Below, one piece after another: positions 54,555 through 63,163 of a DNA stretch of 64,000 nucleotides. The notes under the pieces were generated by a model that was given only the letters and a program-made list of their open reading frames with translations, did no database searches and was not told the origin of the DNA. How positions within the stretch are numbered: the first letter of the stretch is position 1; each line of letters starts with the position of its first letter. The stretch is from Candidatus Zixiibacteriota bacterium (GTDB taxonomy: Bacteria > Zixibacteria > MSB-5A5 > GN15 > JAAZOE01). The translations under genes were made by a program, and so were the position numbers. The stretch covers positions 1 to 64,000 of the forward strand of contig JAZGGI010000018.1 in the NCBI GenBank assembly GCA_036480375.1, written 5' to 3'.

Positions 54555-55709
54555 ATGTCTATTTTATTCCGGCAAAACGGATACTCGTTGATTGAATTGA
54601 TTGTCGTTATCGTCATTATCGGGATTCTTGCTTCGGTGGCAATGAATACTCTGGACGGTGTTGAGGACGTGTCTCGATTTGAGGAAACTCGAGTAGAGAT
54701 GGATCTTCTCGCTTATGCTATCGCCGGTAATCCGGAACTGGTTTCCGGAGGCGTCAGGACAGATTACGGGTATATCGGCGACATCGGCGCCTTACCGCAG
54801 GACTGGGACGCGCTGGTAACCAATCCCGGATATATTACCTGGAAAGGCCCGTATATCACCGACGAATTTTCGACCGGGGCAGGCAATATCTATTTCAAAC
54901 TCGATGCCTGGGGTGCGGCTTACTCCAATCCCAACAACATTCAATTTATATCAACCGGTAATGGTCAGGCAATCACCCGGCAACTGGCAAAATCAGTCAG
55001 AGATTTGTTTTATAATCAGGTATACCTGACTCTGACCGATTATGATTTGACCCCGCCGGGAATCGATAATGTTGATTCTGCCAAAATTCTTCTCACTTAT
55101 CCTGACGGCGTTGGCGGTCTTACAACGAAAAGTAAAAATCCGACGGCTAACGGTTTGGTCGTATTTGATTCGGTACCGATTGGCATTCACCGCTTGGGGA
55201 CGATTATAATTCCCAACAATGATACCCTGATTAGAAAGGTTAATATCAATCCGGGGCAGGATTATTATGCCGATATTCAATACTATGAGGATATCTGGGG
55301 CAGCGGAGGTGGCACTGCATTTCAATTGGAATTGGTTTCCGGTTCGGATTCATTGACTTCCGCCAACTGCTTTAAGCTGACTTTCTGGATTGTCAACAAT
55401 ACCGGTTCACCGATTACTATATCTTCATTTGACTTATCCTGGACCGGCCCCGACGGGTATTACAAAAAGGCTGACTGGAACAGCATCAATGTCCGCAATG
55501 GAAATCCGGCCCTGGGTAATGGCGATGCGGTCGTATTTTCGTCCGCTCAGACAATAAATCCGGGTCAATCATTGCCGATTTCGGTTGAGCAGTTTCATCG
55601 CAACTCAAACGGCGGCGGGCCGCCGGTCGATATGACCGGCTCTCAATTCACGGTTGAATTTTCCGACGGATCAACAATCACGTTTACGGTGGCAACATGC
55701 GACGGATAA
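54555..55709 (+). CDS. Type IV prepilin-like protein with large C-terminal domains
   Basis: 384 residues. The class III prepilin signal is NG|YSLIELIVVIVIIGILASVA, with the conserved Glu five residues after the cleavage site, so it is processed by a prepilin peptidase. The pilin-fold middle contains RTDYGYIGDIGALPQDWDAL and NPGYITWKGPY, shared with the next three genes, then a small beta domain (FDSVPIGIHRLGTI). A unique extra beta-sandwich of about 130 residues (FKLTFWIVNNTGSPITISSFDLSW) resembles carbohydrate- or adhesion-type folds in style only. The likely role is a pseudopilin or surface filament subunit. No assembly ATPase or secretin is nearby. Confidence 0.75.
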   Translation: MSILFRQNGYSLIELIVVIVIIGILASVAMNTLDGVEDVSRFEETRVEMDLLAYAIAGNPELVSGGVRTDYGYIGDIGALPQDWDALVTNPGYITWKGPYITDEFSTGAGNIYFKLDAWGAAYSNPNNIQFISTGNGQAITRQLAKSVRDLFYNQVYLTLTDYDLTPPGIDNVDSAKILLTYPDGVGGLTTKSKNPTANGLVVFDSVPIGIHRLGTIIIPNNDTLIRKVNINPGQDYYADIQYYEDIWGSGGGTAFQLELVSGSDSLTSANCFKLTFWIVNNTGSPITISSFDLSWTGPDGYYKKADWNSINVRNGNPALGNGDAVVFSSAQTINPGQSLPISVEQFHRNSNGGGPPVDMTGSQFTVEFSDGSTITFTVATCDG

Positions 55710-56488
55710 ACTTCAAACAGACCGGATTTACTCTTATTGAAGTATTGATGGTAGTGATCGTCATCGGCATTGTTGCGGCGGTGGCGATTCAATCTATGAC
55801 GGTTTCGGTCGATGATGCCCGGCGGGCCGCGACAATGAGAGAAATTGAAATGCTGGCGGATGCCATTGTCGGCAACTCGGAGATTTCACAAAACGGCCAT
55901 CGGTCTGATTTTGGATATGTCGGCGACATCGGCGCTTTTCCCCCGAATTTGCAGGCATTGTATGAAAATCCCGGCGGATACGCAACTTGGAATGGCCCGT
56001 ATATAAGCCCCGGATTTATTCAGGATAGCCTCGGATTTAAATTTGATGAATGGGGTGATGCATATATTTATGGCAGCGGAGTAAGCATATCTTCATCCGG
56101 AAATGGCAATCCCATAAATAAAAGAATTGCCCGCGCGATTTCGGACTATCTACTTAACAGCTTCACGGGCTATATCAATGATGACTCCGGCGATGATCCC
56201 GACAGCGCTTTGACCAATTCGGTTGAAATCCTGATTACAATTCCCAATGGCGTCGGCGGAACAGTTACAAAATTATATTACCCCGACACAACCGGAACCT
56301 TTGTGCTGGATTCATTACCGGTTGGGACGCATCAGTTGAGAATAATTTATTCACCCGTTTCAGATACTCTTATCAAATTTATCACTATTTTCCCCCGGCA
56401 TAAAACACCTCAGTCGTTTAGATTTTCGGCAAATTATTTCACGGCAATTGAAAAGTTCAAAGAATGGGGCGTGTCGTGGCATGCTTAG
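55697..56488 (+). CDS. Type IV prepilin-like protein (second of four)
   Basis: 263 residues. The signal TG|FTLIEVLMVVIVIGIVAAVA is followed by the shared SDFGYVGDIGAFPPNLQAL and YATWNGPYI blocks (about 75-110), a DEWGDAY motif near 120 and a C-terminal beta domain, FVLDSLPVGTHQLRIIYSP, of carboxypeptidase-regulatory style. The ATG lies 13 bases inside the previous gene, so translation is coupled. It has the size and layout of copies three and four and lacks the extra domain of the first. The last 30 residues diverge from the others (FPRHKTPQSFRF) and the gene overlaps the next by 25 bases, so a late frameshift cannot be excluded. Confidence 0.75.
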   Translation: MRRINFKQTGFTLIEVLMVVIVIGIVAAVAIQSMTVSVDDARRAATMREIEMLADAIVGNSEISQNGHRSDFGYVGDIGAFPPNLQALYENPGGYATWNGPYISPGFIQDSLGFKFDEWGDAYIYGSGVSISSSGNGNPINKRIARAISDYLLNSFTGYINDDSGDDPDSALTNSVEILITIPNGVGGTVTKLYYPDTTGTFVLDSLPVGTHQLRIIYSPVSDTLIKFITIFPRHKTPQSFRFSANYFTAIEKFKEWGVSWHA

Positions 56489-57213
56489 ATAATAACAAAG
56501 GATTCACGCTGATCGAACTGGTGGCTGTGATAATAATCGTTGGAATTCTTGCGGCGATCGCCGCTCAGAAAATCGGCTCGGTCGCGGAAAATATCAAAGC
56601 GGAAGAAACTATGTTGGAAATGGAAATCCTCGCCCATGCCATTGTCGGAAACGAACTGTTATATGATAACGGAGTGCGCTCGGATTTTGGATATGTCGGA
56701 GATATCGGAGCTTTTCCGCCCAACCTTGATGCCCTAACATCAAATCCCGGATACGGTACCTGGAACGGGCCGTACATAAAAAACAGTTTTGAACAATTAT
56801 CGAGCGACTTTAAACAGGACTCCTGGCAGGTCGATTATATTCTGAGCGGAACTCAGATAACCTCAAGCGGTTCCGGAAACAATATTGTCAAATACATTTG
56901 CGGGTCGGTCGATGGAATTTTGTACAATAATGTTGAAGGAAATATTTTCGACCTCGACGGCACCCCTCCCGGCGATTCGCTTAATGCTTTTATATCTATT
57001 AGATTGACGTTCCCCAACGGCGCCGGAGGTTATTCGACTCTATCGAAAACTCCGGATAAGGGAGGCTATTTTCAATTTGATTCAATTCCGATAGGTAATC
57101 ACACTCTTGAGATAATCTATTCACCGAGTGGTGATATGTTGCGGCATCTCGTTTCAGTTACACCCGGTTCAAATTTATATGAGCAGAATTTTCTGACGGC
57201 TAATGAATGGTAA
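56464..57213 (+). CDS. Type IV prepilin-like protein (third of four)
   Basis: 249 residues with signal KG|FTLIELVAVIIIVGILAAIA, the blocks SDFGYVGDIGAFPPNLDAL and YGTWNGPYI, and the C-terminal domain FQFDSIPIGNHTLEIIYSP. The start overlaps the previous gene by 25 bases. A GTG at 56473 would give a shorter leader, and the overlap makes either plausible. The protein is probably an inner-membrane pseudopilin before assembly. Its partners are the adjacent prepilins. Confidence 0.75.
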   Translation: MGRVVACLDNNKGFTLIELVAVIIIVGILAAIAAQKIGSVAENIKAEETMLEMEILAHAIVGNELLYDNGVRSDFGYVGDIGAFPPNLDALTSNPGYGTWNGPYIKNSFEQLSSDFKQDSWQVDYILSGTQITSSGSGNNIVKYICGSVDGILYNNVEGNIFDLDGTPPGDSLNAFISIRLTFPNGAGGYSTLSKTPDKGGYFQFDSIPIGNHTLEIIYSPSGDMLRHLVSVTPGSNLYEQNFLTANEW

Positions 57214-57971
57214 CAGCAAATACTATTATGAAGAAGACAACTCAAAAAATAATCGGCGATAGTAACGGCTTCACTCTGATAGAGATCGTAATGGTCATAA
57301 TCATTCTCGGAATCCTGGCCGGAGTGGCTACTATGCAATTCGGATCAAATATTGATAATGCCAGGTTTGAGGCGACTAAGTCCGAAATGAACGCGTTGGT
57401 TTACGCCATCGTTGGAAATCAACAGATTACCTCAAAGGGTGCGCGATCTGAATTTGGATTTGTCGGAGACGTTGGCAATCTTCCTCCTAATCTTGACGCT
57501 CTTTATTTCAATCCGGGCTATGCCACCTGGAATGGACCCTATATGGACGGCTCTTCTCTGGCGAGTATCAAAGCCGATGAATGGGGCGCTGATTATATTT
57601 TTCAGGACACTTTGATCCGTTCGGTCGGGTCGGGGCAAAATATCGATAAAGTTTTTGCCGTTAGTACCGCATCCCTAATATCCAATAGATTTGACGGCCG
57701 GATAGTTGATGCCAGCGGCAATCGCCCGTCGGCGTCATATTTGGACTCGGTTTTGATTCGTCTTTATTATCCGGACGGGATCGGAGGAATCGTCTCACCA
57801 TTTACAAATCCTGATACAAAAGGCCAATTTAATTTTACGGGAATCCCTATCGGGATGCATACACTTGAAATTATCTATTTACCCGAAAATGATACTTTAA
57901 GCCATTCAGTTACTATAAATCCCGGACGCGATGCCAGTATTGATATAGTCTTCCCCGCTGATTTGTGGTAA
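57207..57971 (+). CDS. Type IV prepilin-like protein (fourth of four)
   Basis: 254 residues with signal NG|FTLIEIVMVIIILGILAGVA, SEFGFVGDVGNLPPNLDAL, YATWNGPYM, DEWGADY, and the terminal domain FNFTGIPIGMHTLEIIYLP. The ATG at 57207 overlaps the previous stop by seven bases. An ATG at 57228 would remove seven leader residues. It ends 109 bp before the dockerin-protein start codon. The shared C-terminal domain across all four suggests a common attachment or subunit-contact role, but this is inference. Confidence 0.75.
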   Translation: MVTANTIMKKTTQKIIGDSNGFTLIEIVMVIIILGILAGVATMQFGSNIDNARFEATKSEMNALVYAIVGNQQITSKGARSEFGFVGDVGNLPPNLDALYFNPGYATWNGPYMDGSSLASIKADEWGADYIFQDTLIRSVGSGQNIDKVFAVSTASLISNRFDGRIVDASGNRPSASYLDSVLIRLYYPDGIGGIVSPFTNPDTKGQFNFTGIPIGMHTLEIIYLPENDTLSHSVTINPGRDASIDIVFPADLW

Positions 57972-58080
57972 AAATAATGCTTGCATAAAATACTTACTAT
58001 CTTATATTTAATACAAGGTGAAAATATTTTCATTCAACACCCATCTCAAATCCTCATCGCGTAAAACCAGGGAGGGGTTT

Positions 58081-59208
58081 ATGTCAAAGAAGCTGTATTT
58101 ATCGGGCCTCATGTTATTAATCATCGTTTTTTTTGGGAGTGGAAGTTTAGTCTTTGCTCAATCCGATACCTGCGATGCCCAATTACCGGGTGATGCCAAT
58201 AGTGATGGAATTCGTGATATCGTAGATCTGTATTATCTGAAAGATTTTCTTTGTGCAAGTGGTCCGGCTCCGGAACCTCTGGCCAACGGAGACGCCAATG
58301 GAGATTGCTCTATCGACTGGGTGGATCTCGAATACATATATAGACATGTAAACTTTGGAACTCCGTTTACACTGGAATGTACTTGTGTTTCACCGACTAT
58401 TGGCGATTGCCCGGATACCTGTGCCAGTCAACTTATTGGCGATGTTGATAATGATGGCATATTACATTTCACTGACGCTTCCACTTTATTTGCATTCTTG
58501 CATATTGGTGGCCCACTGCCTGGTCCAAATGCAGATGTCAATGGCGATTGCATTATCAACATTGATGACTATAATTGCCTGATTAGTTATTTTCCATTTG
58601 CCTGTACTCAAATATTTTGTACCTGCGCCTTTCCTGAAATTGAATATATGTCCGATTCCTGTAATGTTCAGATGCCAGGCGATGTTGACAACAACGGTCA
58701 AATCACTATCTGGGATGCGGATTATCTGATAAAATATTTAAACCAAACTGGCCCACCGCCCGCAATAATGGCCAATGCCGATCCAAACGGCGATTGTGTG
58801 AAAGACTCGCTGGATATTATTCGCATCATTGGCTACATGTTTAAATGCAAAAAAGAAGCGAAATGCGGATATACTCCGGTCGAATGCACTTGCCAACAAC
58901 CTGAGTTGGGAGAGTATTTCCAGGACCCCTGTTTTGGCGAATTACCCGGCGATGCCAATTCAGACGGCAACCACGACATCGGCGATGCGGTTTATATTAT
59001 CAACCACGTCTTCAAGAACGGTCCTGCTCCGGTTCCCTATGACGGTTTGAACGGCGACGCTAATTGCGACTGCAAGGTAGACGTTGGTGACGCAGTCTAT
59101 ATGATTGCCCACATTTTTAAAGATGGGCCGGGACCCTGTGATTGTGCGGAATGGAGTGCCGGGTGCGATGGAAGCTGGATTCCAATTGAATGGTTTATGG
59201 GGCAATAA
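58081..59208 (+). CDS. Secreted dockerin-repeat protein (eight calcium-loop motifs)
   Basis: 375 residues: a signal peptide (LYLSGLMLLIIVFFGSG, cleaved near FAQS) followed by four dockerin-type pairs, that is eight EF-hand-like loops such as GDANSDGIRDIVD, GDANGDCSIDWVD, GDVDNDGILHFTD and GDANCDCKVDVGD, each followed by a short helix. Loops are separated by Cys-rich linkers (ECTC, CDCAEW). No enzyme domain is present. Dockerins bind calcium and often cohesins. Here they make up the whole protein, as is common in Zixibacteria-like genomes. I chose the ATG at 58081 because GGGAGGGG is just upstream, over a GTG at 58018. It follows the prepilins on the same strand and could be exported or displayed by them. 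Confidence 0.82.
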   Translation: MSKKLYLSGLMLLIIVFFGSGSLVFAQSDTCDAQLPGDANSDGIRDIVDLYYLKDFLCASGPAPEPLANGDANGDCSIDWVDLEYIYRHVNFGTPFTLECTCVSPTIGDCPDTCASQLIGDVDNDGILHFTDASTLFAFLHIGGPLPGPNADVNGDCIINIDDYNCLISYFPFACTQIFCTCAFPEIEYMSDSCNVQMPGDVDNNGQITIWDADYLIKYLNQTGPPPAIMANADPNGDCVKDSLDIIRIIGYMFKCKKEAKCGYTPVECTCQQPELGEYFQDPCFGELPGDANSDGNHDIGDAVYIINHVFKNGPAPVPYDGLNGDANCDCKVDVGDAVYMIAHIFKDGPGPCDCAEWSAGCDGSWIPIEWFMGQ

Positions 59209-59238
59209 GTATATATTGGAATTGCAAATCGGGTTGGA

Positions 59239-60678
59239 TTAAAACTTATCAACCGTGAATTTATAAATTTGGGCTTGCTTATCTTTATAGCTGTTTTTGG
59301 GTAATCCGGCTTTGAGGCAGGTCTGCTCCAGAAAAGTCTGCCGGCCCCATTTATTTTCAGTGGCGACCTGTGGAAGCAAAAGTCCGGAATGCAAATCCAG
59401 GCGAATTAATAGCCCATCCCGTCCTACCAGTATTTCTTTAAGGTCTGTGACCAGCGATAATGGCGACATAATCGAGATTTCGTATTCAAGATGAGGTATT
59501 TCATCCGCGGTTACCGATGGAAAACGAGGGTCTTCAAAAGCCGCGGCATGGGCCATTTCCGCCACTGCCTGATAAAGAGGCTGGCGGGCTTGTACCAATC
59601 CGATACAGCCGCGCAATCTCCCGTTTTTATTCAGGGTAACGAAGGCACCGCGTTTCTTTTCGAGTTTCGGCGTCGGAGGAGGCGGAATTTCGGCCTTTTG
59701 ACCAGATGCTGTTGCTTCAACTACATGGTGAGCTAACTTAAGCAAATATTTTTTCTCGTCTTCGGTAAATACATGTTTGAGCTGGGCCATTGGTGTACCT
59801 ATTAGATTTGATTTTTTGACCTCAATTTTTTTTCCGAGTATCACGGCCGATAAATAGCCGACCACTTCGGAAAAATCTCCACTCATCTCCCCGGATGTAC
59901 CGTAGCTAATTATTTCAACGGATTTACCGCCAATTCGTCGCTGCGCTTCGACAACCGCGGCGACCGGGCCATATCCGCAGGCTTCTGCCTTGCCACTGGT
60001 TACGGTTCTTATGATTTTATTGGTATCGAATGATTTGAGAGCTTCTTCAAAGTTTTTGTCCAGCCGATTGGCTTCTTTAACGGGATAAAAATGAGACATA
60101 TCGGTTGAAGCCACCATAAGGGCATTTTTATCTTTCAACGATGCCGATAAAACTTCGGTCGTTGCGCGAATAGTTGATTCTTCCTGATCGCCCATGACCA
60201 TCGCGACAAGTTTAAATTTCCCTAAAACCGTTTGCAGAAAAGGAAGCTGAACCTCAAGGGAATGTTCACCCTGCCCGCCGGAACCGACATGCCCGACGGT
60301 GGAAGCGTAAACATCGGGGTGTCGTTCTGAAATTTCCGACGATAATTCCGAATCAATCTCAATAACGCCAAGCGGCGTCTGATAAGCGCCGCCCGAATAG
60401 ACCGAAACCCCTTTGAAAAATCCATGATGGGGAGCGACCACTACGACAACATCATATTCCTCGCCTTCAATTTGCTTATAGGCATCGGCCGCCAACTGTC
60501 CCGAATACATATAACCGGCATGAGGAGCGATTACCGCCTTAATATGCTCACCAAATTGTTTTTTGGGAGCCTTGCTGAAAAATCCAGCCAGTTGTTTGGA
60601 AAGCTCGACCGGATTCGAAGGATAAAACATCCCCGCGACCATTGGCCGGCGCACTTCAAATTGTTCTTTCATATTCAT
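59239..60678 (-). CDS. Memo-AMMECR1 fusion (AmmeMemoRadiSam system proteins B and A)
   Basis: 479 residues. The Memo-like half (about 8-290) has metal-type residues in APHAGYMYSG (His53), APHHGFFKG (His84-85), STDMSHFYP and EACGYGPVAAV. The AMMECR1 half (about 300-479) contains the family hallmark LRGCIG, EMAHAAAFEDPRFPSV and LEYEISIMSPL. In bacteria these two modules occur together, usually with a radical SAM enzyme, as an RNA- or cofactor-modification system whose chemistry is not fully settled. No radical SAM gene lies next to it here. The ATG at 60678 is used, and one at 60672 is equally possible. It is a single-gene unit between convergent and divergent neighbours. Confidence 0.9.
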   Translation of the reverse strand: MNMKEQFEVRRPMVAGMFYPSNPVELSKQLAGFFSKAPKKQFGEHIKAVIAPHAGYMYSGQLAADAYKQIEGEEYDVVVVVAPHHGFFKGVSVYSGGAYQTPLGVIEIDSELSSEISERHPDVYASTVGHVGSGGQGEHSLEVQLPFLQTVLGKFKLVAMVMGDQEESTIRATTEVLSASLKDKNALMVASTDMSHFYPVKEANRLDKNFEEALKSFDTNKIIRTVTSGKAEACGYGPVAAVVEAQRRIGGKSVEIISYGTSGEMSGDFSEVVGYLSAVILGKKIEVKKSNLIGTPMAQLKHVFTEDEKKYLLKLAHHVVEATASGQKAEIPPPPTPKLEKKRGAFVTLNKNGRLRGCIGLVQARQPLYQAVAEMAHAAAFEDPRFPSVTADEIPHLEYEISIMSPLSLVTDLKEILVGRDGLLIRLDLHSGLLLPQVATENKWGRQTFLEQTCLKAGLPKNSYKDKQAQIYKFTVDKF

Positions 60679-60755
60679 AACTCAAATAAAAAGGTACTAA
60701 AGCATTATGAAAAAGTCAAACTAAGCCGAAAAACTATTTAGAATATTCAGACTAT

Positions 60756-60784
60756 TTGACGTAATTCAGGTAATGTAATATATT
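60756..60784 (+). promoter_or_regulatory. Sigma-70-type promoter of the antiporter gene
   Basis: TTGACG (60756-60761), a 17-bp spacer and TATATT (60779-60784) give five and four or five matches to the -35 and -10 consensus. The start would be near 60791, about 54 bases before the antiporter ATG. Confidence 0.6.
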
Positions 60785-60844
60785 AGTTGATTAGCTTGCG
60801 GGAATATTTATATTTGCATTTAATTAGATTTTTGGGGAGGTCGT

Positions 60845-62278
60845 ATGCGGCGTTTTCTACCGAATAGAAAATTGTTTATTTTCCTGATCGTCCTTTCGAC
60901 GGCCTGGTTTTTCTCCATTTTTACGATGGGTACCACTCCCGCACAGGAAACAACCGATAATTCAACCCAATTACAAATCAAACCGACGGAGGAGATAGAA
61001 AACGTACCCGCCGGCACAAACGATTCAAATGGTCAGCATAATGAAGTTTCCGATGTACTCCTGGGTTTGATTGTCATCTTGTTGGCGGCCAAAATCGGCG
61101 GCGACATGTTTGAACGGGTTAAGCAACCGGCCGTTTTGGGCGAACTGATATTTGGCATGATTATAGGCAATCTGTATTTGGTCGGAATAGATATCTTTGA
61201 GCCATTTAAGCATTCGGTAACGCTTGAAGTCTTAGCCGAAATCGGGGTTATAATTTTGCTTTTTCAGGTTGGTCTCGAATCTTCAATCGGTGAGATGATG
61301 AAGGTCGGACTGGCTTCATTTATGGTAGCCACTTTTGGAGTTGTCGCTCCCTTCTTCCTCGGATGGGGCGTGGGCGCCTGGTTCCTGCCGAATGAATCAA
61401 TTTACGTTCATATTTTTATTGGGGCCACGTTAACGGCAACATCGGTCGGAATTACAGCGCGGGTGTTACAGGACATAGGCAAAATCAAAACCAAAGAAGC
61501 AAAAATCATACTCGGCGCGGCAGTCATTGACGATATCATGGGCCTTGTGATTCTTGCGGTTGTGGCGGGCATAATCGCGGCCGCATCCGAAGGAGGCACA
61601 TTATCCAGCGGCAGCGTTTTCCTGATCGTCGCCAAAGCGGTCATTTTCGTGATAGGTTCGCTGATTCTCGGCCGCTTATTATCTCCTTATTTATTCAAGA
61701 TGGGCGCGAAAATGAAAGTAAAAGGAGTTTTACTTTCGCTCGGCCTCCTGATTTGCTTTCTGTTTGCCTATATAGCCAATATGATTGGCCTTGCCCCGAT
61801 CGTGGGAGCCTTCGCCGCGGGATTGATTTTGGAAAAAATAATCTATAAAGACTATACTGATCGCGGCGAGCATGGCGTGGATGATTTAATAGAACCGATC
61901 GCGATATTTTTAGTTCCGATATTCTTCGTTCGCATGGGCATGATGGTGCAGTTGGAAACTTTTGCTCATTTGGATATTCTTTTCTTTGCCGCCGTGATGT
62001 CCATTGTCGCAATCGTGGGAAAACAAGTGTGCTCCCTGGCCATTCTCGATAAAAATACAAATCGATTCGCCATCGGATTGGGCATGATTCCGCGAGGCGA
62101 AGTCGGATTGATATTTGCCGGCATCGGAGCCAAACTTATGCTCCATGGAGAACCGGTGATTTCCGGGGGAACTTTTTCGGCTATAATAATCATGGTTATT
62201 GTAACGACTTTGGTAACGCCGCCATTTTTGAAATATGCTATGCTCCGTGAGCCCAAAAAAAAGACTGGGGTAAGTTGA
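60845..62278 (+). CDS. CPA2-family cation/proton antiporter (KefB/NapA-like)
   Basis: 477 residues. After an N-terminal hydrophobic signal-like segment (about 10-30) and a polar, Gln/Thr-rich stretch of about 40 residues, there are about 12 membrane helices. Key blocks are QPAVLGELIFGMIIG, ILLFQVGLESS, GATLTATSVGITARVLQD, the ion-binding Asp pair in AAVIDDIMGLVIL, and GMIPRGEVGLIFAGIG. It exchanges Na+ or K+ for protons across the inner membrane. There is no C-terminal TrkA-N or TrkA-C domain, so it is closer to NapA/GerN than to full KefB. GGGGAGG precedes the ATG. Confidence 0.88.
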   Translation: MRRFLPNRKLFIFLIVLSTAWFFSIFTMGTTPAQETTDNSTQLQIKPTEEIENVPAGTNDSNGQHNEVSDVLLGLIVILLAAKIGGDMFERVKQPAVLGELIFGMIIGNLYLVGIDIFEPFKHSVTLEVLAEIGVIILLFQVGLESSIGEMMKVGLASFMVATFGVVAPFFLGWGVGAWFLPNESIYVHIFIGATLTATSVGITARVLQDIGKIKTKEAKIILGAAVIDDIMGLVILAVVAGIIAAASEGGTLSSGSVFLIVAKAVIFVIGSLILGRLLSPYLFKMGAKMKVKGVLLSLGLLICFLFAYIANMIGLAPIVGAFAAGLILEKIIYKDYTDRGEHGVDDLIEPIAIFLVPIFFVRMGMMVQLETFAHLDILFFAAVMSIVAIVGKQVCSLAILDKNTNRFAIGLGMIPRGEVGLIFAGIGAKLMLHGEPVISGGTFSAIIIMVIVTTLVTPPFLKYAMLREPKKKTGVS

Positions 62279-62334
62279 AATCATCTATCCCAATGCATAC
62301 CTCCGGTTTCGAAAATATTTATTGATTAGTTGAC

Positions 62335-62363
62335 TTGACAAACTAAGTTAAAACTAATAGATT
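62335..62363 (+). promoter_or_regulatory. Sigma-70-type promoter of the initiator tRNA
   Basis: A perfect TTGACA (62335-62340), a 17-bp spacer and TAGATT (62358-62363). The predicted start near 62370 lies just before the mature tRNA 5-prime end at 62376. Confidence 0.7.
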
Positions 62364-62375
62364 GGCAATTCTCGA

Positions 62376-62452
<77 letters not shown>

Positions 62453-63163
62453 TAATTCATTACATCGCAATTAGTTATACGCTCTCATGAGAAAATAGTC
62501 TGTGAAGGCTCCAGCCCGAAGGTCAAAATTATATTGTCTATTACTTTCTATTGATCCTTCTAATTTGGGAAATTTCTGCTTTGTGACCTTCGGGTTCTAT
62601 CTGCTTCACCGATACGAACCTCTTATCCGGCGGACGCAAGGCTCACTGCTGGTGTACATCATACAGATTTGTAGTCATTATAAACCTCCTATGCTTGGAT
62701 TGTAAAGGTGCTGTTTTTATTTCAGACAGATTTCGCTTTAGATTATGCAGACAGGTTATAACTTGCCTTTCTTGGCAAGTCAGTTAAAAAATCAAATATG
62801 GCGCCGGTGTTCCTGTCAAAAAAACATCTTGTCTGGATGTGAATTCTGTTGTATCCTTCAAAGCCTGATAAACCTACGCGGAAACCGGTGACGAACCGCT
62901 AGGGTGGAATTTGAAATACAATAAGGAAGCAGTTTAAGTCAAATAGGCAATAAAGGGGTAATGGGCGTGTCAGCAAATTCACTGGACAACACCCTGCCGA
63001 GGGGCGTCAACAAACAGCAATTATGGCAATTTGCCGTTCGTCGTAATCAGTCTAATGGTATTGATAACACAAATCACGTTACCTAGGCGCAAAGCGCATA
63101 CGGATATAAGTCGATCATAATAAATAAAGGAAATGAAAACCAATTGGAGTGAGGTGCCATCAA
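62453..63163. other. 711-bp non-coding region downstream of the tRNA with repeat and gene relics
   Basis: No supported gene. At 62513-62596 an inverted repeat has arms that copy the tRNA segment CCCGAAGGTC. On the minus strand, AGGAGG (62685-62690) sits six bases before an ATG at 62678 whose frame stops after 11 codons (MTTNLYDVHQQ) and is then open for 34 more, which looks like a decayed gene. A 7-bp hairpin ACTTGCC/GGCAAGT is at 62761-62780. A 41-codon plus-strand frame (62961-63086, MGVSANSLDNTLPRG and on) has no recognisable homology. The stretch looks like worn mobile or island DNA. Confidence 0.45.
62513..62596. repeat. Inverted repeat whose arms match part of the adjacent tRNA
   Basis: CCCGAAGGTCA at 62515-62525 and TGACCTTCGGG at 62584-62594 are perfect 11-bp inverted arms separated by 58 bases. 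CCCGAAGGTC also occurs in the tRNA at 62415-62424, exactly 100 bp upstream of the first arm. On the minus strand the right arm extends the match to 12 bases (AACCCGAAGGTC). It may be a small mobile element or site that used the tRNA as target. Confidence 0.5.

Noticed and set aside
54555-57971. A complete type II secretion or type IV pilus locus
   Set aside because: Only prepilin-like genes are present. No ATPase, platform, secretin or prepilin peptidase is encoded in the window.
62502-62705. A plus-strand frame downstream of the initiator tRNA
   Set aside because: It spans the inverted repeat and relic DNA, has no ribosome site, and the minus strand carries a better but broken start.
62950-63090. 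A possible group II intron or reverse-transcriptase remnant before the endonuclease gene
   Set aside because: No domain V-like hairpin or reverse-transcriptase coding sequence is visible. The impression rested only on a vague resemblance.
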